A stretch of 64,000 nt of DNA from Magnaporthiopsis rhizophila (Eukaryota; Ascomycota; Sordariomycetes; Magnaporthales; Magnaporthaceae): positions 62,001-126,000 of the forward strand of contig PYSS01000030.1 of NCBI GenBank assembly GCA_003049465.1. Direction: 5' to 3'. Shown one piece after another: positions 33,344 to 41,884 of this stretch. Each line of letters begins with the position of its first letter. The stretch's first letter is position 1. The translations under genes were made by a program, and so were the position numbers. The notes beneath the pieces are model-generated. The model was given only the letters and a program-made list of their open reading frames with translations. It made no database searches and was not told the DNA's origin.

Positions 33344-34957
33344 ATGTCCATCAAGCTGCCGACAGTCCGCCTGGACACGACGCTGGCGGAGCTTTATGCC
33401 CGGGCCAGCCCGAGGCTCGCCGGCAAGCGCGTGGCCCAGGTGCTTTCGGGGACCAACTCGGGCATGAATCTTAGCGACCACTTCCCGCGCAACAGCAAGT
33501 ACCTGTACCAGGACAGCCCTTTCAACTCGGCCGACGCCGACCGCGACGAGTCCGAGACGGCGCGCCGCGAGCTGGCCGTCAAGTACCTGTCGCTGATCCC
33601 GCAGCGGGACGCCTTCATCACGGGCGCCGCGCCCGTCGTGCTCTTCAACCTGGGCACCGACCCGGACCAGCGCGCCCAGGACCGGCGCGAGGCCGAGCGC
33701 ACCATGGCCGCCCTGGAGCCCGACCAGCGGCCCGAGCTCATCTTTTGCCGGGGCCCCGCCGACATCCCCGTCGAGGAGGCCGGAATCGACCTGGTGGCCT
33801 GCAAGCTCATGATTGACGGGCTGGAGCGGTACAACCTCGTGGTCCCCGCCGAGACACACTGGTTCCTCAACTCCAAGGCCGCGCTCGCACAGTCGGGCCT
33901 GCCCACCCCCGTGTGCGACGCCATCGAGCTGTCGGGCCACGGGGCCGATGCGGGCCTGTGCTGCAAGGCCTGCCAGCAGTCGACCGACGAGTTCGTCGTA
34001 CCCGAGCTGTGCACCGGCGAGCGGGGCCGCTGGATCGAGGAGGAGAGCGCAAAGATCTACGACGCCGTGCGCGCCCGCGAGCTGCCGTTTGTGCTCAAGA
34101 ACCAGCAGACGTTTGGCGGCGCCGGCACCTACATCGTGAAAACCGAAGAGGACCGCGCCAGGCTGATCGAGGAGCTGCGCGGCGGCGTGCTGCGGCGGCT
34201 GCTATCGTCCGTGACAGCGTCCAACAGCCACCTCAAGCCGGGCACCATTTTGCTGTCCCACCTGGTGGCGGAGCCCGTCGGCGACTACGGGGTCACGTTC
34301 TTCGTGACGGACAAAGAGGGCGACGACGAAGAGGACCCCATCTTCCTCGCCACCTCGGAGCAGATGACGGACGGTCCGGCGTGGATCGGCAGCACCATCA
34401 ACTACGCGCACCAGGACGAGCTGCGCGCCAAGTTTGCGCCCCTGGTGCGTCTCGTCGGCCGCTGGCTCAGGGGCCACGGCTACGTCGGGCCAGCCGGCGC
34501 CGATGTGCTGGAGACGGCGCCGCACGCGCACCACAACAAGGACACCGCCGCTACTAATGGGCTTCCGAAGGGGAAGGACGGACAGGCGTCGCCCTCGACC
34601 GAGTTCCCGCACTTCCACATCGTCGACCTCAACGTGCGCACGTCGGGCTCGCTCTGCCTGCCGCTGCTGCGTGGGCACTTTACGTCGCGCGGCCTGTGGT
34701 GCGCGTCCTCCTTCTCCATCAGCGTGGCCGGCACGCGCGACCAGTTTGTGCGCAAGTTCCAGCCCGAATTCGAGTCGGGCGCCATGTGCATCATCAGCTG
34801 GTACGAGGACCGTCGTCGGGTGCCTGAGGGCGATGACGGCCGAAGCGAGGCGTCGGTGCTTAGCTTGGCCGATGTCGCTCTGGGAGCCAAGGATGTGGAG
34901 GCCCTGGGGAAGGCCATTGAAAGGGTGAGGAGCGCGACTAACGAGGTGACCTTCTAG
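33344..34957 (+). CDS. ATP-grasp domain enzyme (solid-state-culture-specific type)
   Basis: Single exon, 537 residues from the ATG at 33344 (MSIKLPTVRLDTTLAEL). The same frame is open upstream to an ATG at 33191, which would add a 51-residue Arg/Ser-rich, acid-poor segment resembling a mitochondrial presequence; I prefer 33344 because conserved-looking sequence starts there. The central part shows ATP-grasp features: LPFVLKNQQTFGGAGTYIV (248-265, nucleotide-binding lysine 252 and glycine loop), a beta segment LLSHLVAEPVGDYGVTFFV (303-321), and VDLNVRTSG (427-435), equivalent to the Mg-binding D-x-N/R-x-SG block. ATP-grasp enzymes ligate a carboxylate to an amine or thiol through an acyl-phosphate. 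The substrate is unknown. Similar fungal proteins are annotated as solid-state-culture-specific ATP-grasp proteins, from memory. It is convergent with the next gene, with 171 bp between stops. Confidence 0.85.
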   Translation: MSIKLPTVRLDTTLAELYARASPRLAGKRVAQVLSGTNSGMNLSDHFPRNSKYLYQDSPFNSADADRDESETARRELAVKYLSLIPQRDAFITGAAPVVLFNLGTDPDQRAQDRREAERTMAALEPDQRPELIFCRGPADIPVEEAGIDLVACKLMIDGLERYNLVVPAETHWFLNSKAALAQSGLPTPVCDAIELSGHGADAGLCCKACQQSTDEFVVPELCTGERGRWIEEESAKIYDAVRARELPFVLKNQQTFGGAGTYIVKTEEDRARLIEELRGGVLRRLLSSVTASNSHLKPGTILLSHLVAEPVGDYGVTFFVTDKEGDDEEDPIFLATSEQMTDGPAWIGSTINYAHQDELRAKFAPLVRLVGRWLRGHGYVGPAGADVLETAPHAHHNKDTAATNGLPKGKDGQASPSTEFPHFHIVDLNVRTSGSLCLPLLRGHFTSRGLWCASSFSISVAGTRDQFVRKFQPEFESGAMCIISWYEDRRRVPEGDDGRSEASVLSLADVALGAKDVEALGKAIERVRSATNEVTF

Positions 34958-35128
34958 GGTCATGTGTGTGTTGAACCGTTGGTACATTGTGTGTTTGGCT
35001 CTACGAAGCTTGGGAGTTTATAGATGGAATAGGCCGCGATTTATACAGTGGTATAGAGGATAATACAGATACTTGGGTGGGGTAGTAGTAACCGACGTAC
35101 TGACCATAACATACGCCGCCTGGCGTTA

Positions 35129-36607
35129 CTAGACATCTCTTTCACGCAGCTCGGTCTCGATGGGCCAGTCCTCGGTATTCACGTCCTTTTTGAACGTCGC
35201 CCTATAGCCCTCGGCCGCCGCTTCGCGATTCCACACCTCGCTAGCGCAGCACGTGGGGAAGTAGTCCTCCTCGGCCGGCGGCGTGACCCCTCCGGCGGCC
35301 TGTCCCGAATCTTGCTGGCGCTGCTTCTCCCGCCTCGCCGCCCTCGCCACCTTGGCCTGCTTCTGCGGCTGCCGCACGTACGCGGTCCTGCCCATGGCGT
35401 GAATGAAGGCCTTCTTGGACCGCACCAGCCGCGGCTCGTAGCCCTCGGCCTCGCGCTCGTTCAGCAGCACGATGGCCTCGCGCCGCGCCGCGGCCTTTGC
35501 CAGCTCGACCGCCCTGGTGTCGGCGAGGACCATCCTCTCGGCCGCGACTGACCCCGTGGTCACAGCTGAGGGACGGATGCCGATCGATACGGTGGTGCTG
35601 GCAGCGTGGACTTTAACGAGGGTGTACTTTCTCGCCTCGACGCTCTCCCAGTCCATCGCCATCTCCAGCGGATCCAGACATCCGGGGGCGGGGGCGTCGC
35701 AACCGGTCAGCAGCGGAATCATGGCGCCGTGGGTGTAGAGCATGAACCGGGCGGAGGACGCGTCCCCGGTCCCATCACAGGCCGCGATGGTGGCCAGGAA
35801 CCGGCGCAGCGCCCACGCGCGGTTGAGGACCATGTCGGCCGTCTCGGTCACCACCTCGCACGGGCGGCGCGCCCTGCCGTCGAAGCTCTCCGCGTCCGAA
35901 TCGCCCACCCGCCCGGCGGCGCGCCCGTGCTCTCGCTCGTACCGCCAGCCCATGCGGCTGAAGTCGACCGTGATCCCACCCTTCGCCCTCACGGTCTCGA
36001 CGTCGGCGGCGCGCCCCTCGCCCGCCAGGATGGCGAGGTGCAGGTTGCACACGATCTCGACCTGCTCCCTGATGATGCGCCTGCCGCTGACCACGTCGCA
36101 CGAGTGGCGCACGCACTCCTGCAGCTGGGGCAGCAGCACGATGGTGAAGCCGCACTGCTTCAGGTCCTCAAACGGCGTCGCCAGGATCGCCGTCTGGATG
36201 GCCCTCTCGAGCGGCGACGAGAAGATGGCGACCGTCTTTTTGGGCGGCTGCTGCTGGCTGCGCCGTGCCTCGAGGGAGATGCGCGCCTTGACGCACTCGC
36301 CGATGCCCCTGTCCGTCAAGGGCACGCGGAAGAAGGAAGCCCCCGACAGGTGCGGCGCCGAGGGCTTGATCTCGTACTCTGGCCCCGCGGACCCTTCGAG
36401 CGTGGCGACCATCTTGAGGATGGCTCCCGGCTGGGCGTTCAGCTTCCTCTGCTTGCGCTCGTGCTGGCTGATGTACGCCGGGTGGTTGCGTGCCCTGCCG
36501 TAGTCGCTTTCCTCTGGAGTCGGTCCGGGCTTGACGGGACTGAAGCGCCAGTCGGAGACGGCGTGGGCGGCTGGCATGAACTCGAATGTGGCGCTGATAG
36601 GATCCAT
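35129..36607 (-). CDS. Histidine phosphatase superfamily protein with degenerate RHG motif
   Basis: Single exon, 492 residues from the ATG at 36607 (MDPISATFEF); the frame also extends to an ATG at 36664, adding 19 residues. Blocks of the branch-1 histidine phosphatase (phosphoglycerate mutase-like) fold are present: VPLTDRGIGEC (95-105), FSSPLERAIQTA (129-140, second phosphate-binding Arg), LLPQLQECVRHSCDV (158-172, catalytic acid Glu164) and FMLYTHGAMIPLL (288-300, second catalytic His293). The expected N-terminal RHG is not seen; the best-placed candidate is AAHA (13-16), which keeps a His but lacks the Arg. An 80-residue insert separates this from the TDRG block. The C-terminal 150 residues are Ala/Arg/Gln-rich and look disordered. 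Either a divergent phosphatase or a pseudo-enzyme; substrate unknown. Confidence 0.8.
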   Translation of the reverse strand: MDPISATFEFMPAAHAVSDWRFSPVKPGPTPEESDYGRARNHPAYISQHERKQRKLNAQPGAILKMVATLEGSAGPEYEIKPSAPHLSGASFFRVPLTDRGIGECVKARISLEARRSQQQPPKKTVAIFSSPLERAIQTAILATPFEDLKQCGFTIVLLPQLQECVRHSCDVVSGRRIIREQVEIVCNLHLAILAGEGRAADVETVRAKGGITVDFSRMGWRYEREHGRAAGRVGDSDAESFDGRARRPCEVVTETADMVLNRAWALRRFLATIAACDGTGDASSARFMLYTHGAMIPLLTGCDAPAPGCLDPLEMAMDWESVEARKYTLVKVHAASTTVSIGIRPSAVTTGSVAAERMVLADTRAVELAKAAARREAIVLLNEREAEGYEPRLVRSKKAFIHAMGRTAYVRQPQKQAKVARAARREKQRQQDSGQAAGGVTPPAEEDYFPTCCASEVWNREAAAEGYRATFKKDVNTEDWPIETELRERDV

Positions 36608-37233
36608 GTTGATGTGTGGTTTGAGAAAGGGGTACTGCTGGGAATCAGAGGAAGTCAATATCAATCCATTCCGGAGTACTGATAAATACCAGGCCCTCAG
36701 GTAACCCAGATTTTGCTGCTCGATCTCGCTCCATATGGGACGGTCATCTCTGCTGCCGGAAACGGCAGAAGGAGGTTGCGGCTTTGTCTACACATCTCGA
36801 GCCGCCAGCACCTTTGTCCGCATAAACCATCCCTATTGGTGACAGCCAAAATCCAGCGTTGCTAGCAGCCGGGTTCCCTCTGAGGCAGACAAAGAAAAAA
36901 AAAATGGCGGTTCTCAAGGAGCTAGTTTGAATGCATGGGAAATCACAGTTGATTACAAGGGATGCCGGGCTGGTTGTTCGTCAGCGGCATGGCAAGCATC
37001 CATGCGGATGTGTCACATGCAGCAGTCACGCATAGCCTCATGTTTGAAAGTTTGGGCGCTGGCCCTGCAAGCGGTCAAAATTACAAGTGTACTAATCGAA
37101 AAAGCCGGATCTCGTGCGTGCTGGTCTGGCAAGGCTGCGGTCTGCAGCGCCAGCTCCGCATAGTCCGTCATGGGTTAAAAACAGAATTGCACCTCCATCC
37201 CCAAATCCGCTCACGCCCTCAGCCACTGCCGGC
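36608..37233. other. Intergenic between two minus-strand genes
   Basis: Promoter region of the histidine-phosphatase-like gene and 3' region of the HeLo-like gene. No gene or RNA seen. Confidence 0.5.
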
Positions 37234-40200
37234 CTATGCCGTCGAGGTGTGCCCTCCCGATGTAGGTCGCAAAGTTTCGTCACCGCCGTCATGGCTCCCA
37301 TGCCACTCCTCCACGCCTGCGGGCGTCCACCGCGCCAGAAGCCTCTCTACCAGATCGTCATCGTCATCATTATCATCACCGCCCCAATCGTCGTCGCTCT
37401 GGTCGCCCCTATCAGGGTTCGTCCATTCCCCTTCCTTCCCGAGGCCCGCGCCGCCGCTCTGCGATTCGCTATGTGCGTCCCCGGCCGGCACGGGCTTAGG
37501 AATGATCTGGTGGCCCGAGGTCTCGGGCATACTAGATTGCGGTAACCTCCGTACGATTGTGCTGTCCAGTATGCCCGAGGGCCGCTTCGGCTGCGTTTCG
37601 GGCTCCGTGACCGGCGTCTTCTGCGGTGGCGCCCCTTTCGACGAGGTGGAGAGCAGTTCATCGGCGTCCTCGATTCGGATGCTTGGGCCAGCATTTGCAG
37701 ACGTCTGTCGTGCCTCGCGGATCGCTCTGGTGTGCGCCAGCAACCGCTCCTGCTCGTCCTCGTCTACGGGCCGCTTGATGATGACGTGGTCGGGATCGTC
37801 CTGATTCGCCGTTAGCGACGCTCTCTCTCCCGGCATGATAACAAGCAGGAATCGGGTAACCAGTCCTCTCACCTTATCCATCTCAAAGTCGATGCTGAGC
37901 GCCCTCAGAGTCTCCAGCTCCAGGTCCTGCGTCGACATGCGCGTGTAGGCTGGCCCCGAGCGAAACGAATCACCCCCCTTCGTTTCCCCCGCCACGTCCA
38001 TGTCAAACTCCCCGGGGCTACCGGGCTCCTCAAAGCCCCTCTTGTTCTCAGACTCCCGTTCATTGTCGACGTAAACTCGCCCTGGTCGAGAAGCTGCTCC
38101 CTCCCACATCTGTGATAGCCGATCAATGGAACCTCCGGCGCGGTGTAGTTTGGCCTTGCGTCGGCGCTGCTCCGTCTTGTAGAGCTTGTCGAGATCGACG
38201 CCATCGCGAGGGGCGCGGGTGAAGAAGACGAGGAGCGACGATGCCTCGGCTGTTGCCCGGGCATTTCGTTTCTGGAATGTCCGTAAAATGCCTCGTTGCT
38301 TGCCTGTTCGGACAATGTCAACCTTCTCCATAGAATAGGCGAACTCGGTGTCCGCCGCTTCTGCCTGGAGCTGTTCATTCAGCCTGTCAACCTGCGATTG
38401 CTGGTTTGGTGTTAGACCCGGTGTCTGCTTCGGTTGGCGTTCCTCCTGCGCACCAGTCTCCCCCACCGGTCCGCGAAGTCGGATGATCTCCTCTTCACTC
38501 ATTTTACCCCTCGATACCAGGCATCTCGTCCAGTCTGGGTTCCTGGCCCCTGTGGCGGCGTCGGACTCCTGCGGCTGGATCATCCACACGTGATGCGTAG
38601 TGAGGAGGAAGACGAGACTGTGTATGTGGTCCGATGTCGTTGACAGATCCTGGACCCAAGCACCCTGCTGGCTTGCATTCCCAGCAGAGATCTTCGCGTC
38701 TCTCTCGCGTACGGACGCAAACTTCTCTTTCGGCAGGGTCTCGACGAGAACAAGCAACGCCGTTCCATTGTCGCCATCTCCAGGGAAATCGCCCGGGCGT
38801 TCCGCGCGGCGCGACCTCCTCCCGACCTCCTTTACTCGGAGCAAAGAGCGACTCAGAATCTCGCCGTCGTCGTCGTAATGGGGCTGCAGGAGGCTTCCTA
38901 GCGTGTTCAACTGCTCCTCGGTCGCGGAGGCGAGCGTCCGCTCCATGGCCTCCTGGGAGGGCCACCACCACCACCGAAACGCTTCCATCATCCGACGCAG
39001 CCCCCTCAGCCGCGCTGTGTCGAGCGCAAAGAAGGCGCCGTGCTGCTTGATCATGTATCGGGATACCGGGCCGTTTTGATACTTTCTGCAGCCCAGTTCG
39101 AGAGCTGATGTGGCCTCGGTCTCCTCTGCCCATTCCCTAGATGTGATGTCGTCATCGTCGCCGTTTTCATTGGTCTCGCTCTCTGCCACATCTTGCTCAT
39201 CTTGTCTGTCGCGTTCCTCCTCGGGATCTGCAGCGGCTGGTGGTTCAATGTTTTGAACACTCGCGCCCGGCGACGCGTCCGTGGTGCCTTCGTAATCACC
39301 TCCAAGGGGATTCTTGGCCTTTTGTACCTGGCTTTTTCCACTTGCGTCTGCAGCCACCGGTCCCAATAAGGGCGCAATTGTGGAAAGTTGTTGTTGTTGT
39401 TGTTGATTTTTCGGGGGGTCACGGAACTCGGATGAATTCTCGTCTGTTGCGAAAGTCGGCTGCCCCGGCTCCAGGTTTGTTTGTGGTTTCAGCTGTAAAA
39501 TATTGCTGGCGGCCGGGAGCCTCCCGGATGTTTGCGAGAGCGAGAAAGATTCTCGACTACTGTCTCGGGGAAGGCCCGACGATGCTGTCACAGTCCATGG
39601 CTTGTCATCATACTGACTCCGACCAGCTTCCTCAGGAAGAACGTTGATAAAACTAAATCCGGAATAGGACCTACAGGTACCAACTCCGGGCTCCCTACGT
39701 ATCTCCGTGGAAGGTTCGGTGGATTGGCTGTAGGATGTCGGACCTGCGTTGGCGCCATCCGCCAGGTTGCTGGCGGGCTGCTGGCGGAGATCAGAGGTCT
39801 TGGCGCCATGAACCCCAGCTGTGCCCTTGCGGTAGTATGGCGGGGGTCCCGGCTCCCTTGACGGGAACAGCACGCGGAGATCAATATCCCCTTCTTGCAG
39901 CATGTCCCGGATCGAAGCCACCGTCTTGACGATGTTCTTGATCTCCCTGCTGGCCTTGTTGATATCCACGGCCGCTTTCGCAATGGCGTTGATGTCCTTG
40001 TTCTCGAGGCTCGGCTTGCTGCGCACCTCGCCGATGAAGACCGTCATGATGATCAGCGACAGGCACTGCTGGTGGAACTGCAGCTGGCTGCGGTACTCTG
40101 CCAGCTTGGCCGTTACAAAAGGCCAGCGCAGACGCTTCAGCAGCGGCAGAGATGCGGGCACCAGCGAAACCTCTATCGCAGCCTTGTCGGTCCCGCCCGG

Positions 40201-40590
40201 CCCCGTCCCCGTCCCTGCGTTGAATTCGTCCAGCCGGCGACGCAGCTGCTCCTCGCTTGCGCCATCGGCCTTGTTCAGCATCACGGCCTCGATGCGCCAA
40301 AACACCAGCAAACATCTGTCCGCGTTGTTCTTGACGAAGATGAGGGCGTCGTTGGAAAAAAGCCTTGTGCTGGTATCGGATGCGAGGTTTTCAGCCTCCA
40401 TGTCCAGATACTGGTGGATGAGGCGCAACGAGTCGGCCGTCGATTCGATGCTGGAACTGACTGCGAGTAGCCCCTCGCGGGCGCCGTGAACCTGGCTGCT
40501 GAACTCGTGTATGACTTCGCAGAGCTCAATTGCGAAGGCCGCGATGCCGATGACGGAGCTCGCCGCCCCGATGGCCGTTATGGGGTCCAT
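37234..40590 (-). CDS. HeLo-like N-terminal domain protein, 1118 residues
   Basis: Single exon. The start MDPITAIGAASSVIGIAAFAI is the typical hydrophobic helix opening of fungal HeLo-like/STAND N-terminal domains; helical sequence continues to about residue 240 (KNIVKTVASIRDMLQ). Residues about 250-480 are low-complexity and Ser/Gln/Pro-rich with a QQQQQ run. A more ordered block follows (ELGCRKYQNGPVSRYMIKQ, FFALDTARLRGLRRMMEAF with a WWWW run, about 490-560). Later segments include LLVFFTRAPRDGVDLDKLY and MDKVRGLVTRFLLVIMPGE. The end is acidic (DDDDD) followed by LVERLLARWT. There is no NACHT/NB-ARC ATPase, ankyrin or WD repeat. HeLo-type domains act as membrane-targeting or cell-death executors or as adaptors in fungal incompatibility systems; whether this one does is inference. 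Confidence 0.8.
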   Translation of the reverse strand: MDPITAIGAASSVIGIAAFAIELCEVIHEFSSQVHGAREGLLAVSSSIESTADSLRLIHQYLDMEAENLASDTSTRLFSNDALIFVKNNADRCLLVFWRIEAVMLNKADGASEEQLRRRLDEFNAGTGTGPGGTDKAAIEVSLVPASLPLLKRLRWPFVTAKLAEYRSQLQFHQQCLSLIIMTVFIGEVRSKPSLENKDINAIAKAAVDINKASREIKNIVKTVASIRDMLQEGDIDLRVLFPSREPGPPPYYRKGTAGVHGAKTSDLRQQPASNLADGANAGPTSYSQSTEPSTEIRREPGVGTCRSYSGFSFINVLPEEAGRSQYDDKPWTVTASSGLPRDSSRESFSLSQTSGRLPAASNILQLKPQTNLEPGQPTFATDENSSEFRDPPKNQQQQQQLSTIAPLLGPVAADASGKSQVQKAKNPLGGDYEGTTDASPGASVQNIEPPAAADPEEERDRQDEQDVAESETNENGDDDDITSREWAEETEATSALELGCRKYQNGPVSRYMIKQHGAFFALDTARLRGLRRMMEAFRWWWWPSQEAMERTLASATEEQLNTLGSLLQPHYDDDGEILSRSLLRVKEVGRRSRRAERPGDFPGDGDNGTALLVLVETLPKEKFASVRERDAKISAGNASQQGAWVQDLSTTSDHIHSLVFLLTTHHVWMIQPQESDAATGARNPDWTRCLVSRGKMSEEEIIRLRGPVGETGAQEERQPKQTPGLTPNQQSQVDRLNEQLQAEAADTEFAYSMEKVDIVRTGKQRGILRTFQKRNARATAEASSLLVFFTRAPRDGVDLDKLYKTEQRRRKAKLHRAGGSIDRLSQMWEGAASRPGRVYVDNERESENKRGFEEPGSPGEFDMDVAGETKGGDSFRSGPAYTRMSTQDLELETLRALSIDFEMDKVRGLVTRFLLVIMPGERASLTANQDDPDHVIIKRPVDEDEQERLLAHTRAIREARQTSANAGPSIRIEDADELLSTSSKGAPPQKTPVTEPETQPKRPSGILDSTIVRRLPQSSMPETSGHQIIPKPVPAGDAHSESQSGGAGLGKEGEWTNPDRGDQSDDDWGGDDNDDDDDLVERLLARWTPAGVEEWHGSHDGGDETLRPTSGGHTSTA

Positions 40591-41884
40591 TCTGTGGGAG
40601 GTGCGCGAGGTCTATCGGTAGCCGTATGAGGGACGAGGGCGGGTGGCTCGCTGGCGGTGTGTTTTCTTAATGAGAAGAACATATTCAGGACAAAACCAGG
40701 CACCCAGGGTGAAGCAGAGCGGGCGCCGACGTGTCGGGCCAGAAATCCAGCCCAAGCATCATCCTATGGGAAGCCCAACCGCCCAGCAGCTCCACGTGGG
40801 CTAACGCCAGCTAGGTTAGTCCATGTTAGGCGCCCGCCTCGGGCCTCAACCGACGACAGCTAGGCTATGCTGCATTAGTGGTAGATTGTCCCCTGGAGGG
40901 CGTGTGGCGAAAAGAACTCCCGCAGGATTGGCATGATGCATGCGCGCCTGTCAGAAATCGCCGAGACGATGCACAACCTACGCGAGCAAATAAAAATGTA
41001 ATAAAAAAATTCAACCCTTTGCCAGCAGTCACTCTAGCAATTACAGTTATGATGCAATACAGCCTGTTGGAAGGGCAGCCTGGATGGCTCGTACGAGGCT
41101 GACAGGAGATACGTGATGCCAAGGCCAGGAGCTCCCGGGATAGAAGCCACCGGCACGGAGGACCCGCCACGGAGATCACCGGCCCACCAAGATCATGCAC
41201 GGAGATTCGGCATCTGACAAGGACCGAAGCAGGGATTTGCTTGGTACGATGCCCCTATTCAGCCGATGGCTGAGATTCTAATTATCTAAGAGAGGTTCGC
41301 ACGTAGGAGCCTCCCCTCTGTTGTTCTTTAGACCAGGTTTACCTAGATATCCAATAATACGACTGTTCTCGCCCAAGGGACGGCCAAAGCCCATACGACG
41401 CAAAAACTTTGAAAAAAAAAAAAAAAAGCAATTTGACACAAACCCAAAACGGGTATCCATGGAATGACCCGCACACGCTTTTCTGTCCTATCACGGGCTC
41501 GTCGTTCGTATACAGTCAAAGATTAGCTCGAGTGTGGACCGGGCCACGACGCCGCCGCGAGCCGGAGACGGTAACGGGATGGTCTGTGGCTCGGTGTACT
41601 GGCCAATGCTAGCCACGCCATCGTAAGTCTGGTACATGAATTAAGCTTCTTCCAGCTTCAGGCCGATATCCACCGGCGACGCTAGCCGTGGCACACCGTT
41701 CTGTTGGCGGACATCGGCCCTATAACCATGTCTCCACGAGCCGCAATCTTCTGCAAAAAAGATTCCCTGGCACATAACTGGCCGGGACCTACGAGCAGGT
41801 CTGCAAGCACCCAAAGATGTCGGGCGACTCTACACGAAGAATTCCAAAATCATCCGACACAGCATTGCCATAAATACACATCAA
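40591..41884. other. Intergenic, no gene supported
   Basis: Upstream region of the HeLo-like gene and 3' flank of the CoA-transferase frame. Small overlapping open frames only. Contains an A tract at 41411-41427. Confidence 0.5.

Noticed and set aside
35606..36682. 358-codon plus-strand frame opposite the histidine-phosphatase-like gene
   Set aside because: Antisense shadow of a GC-rich coding region; only the minus strand shows conserved family blocks.
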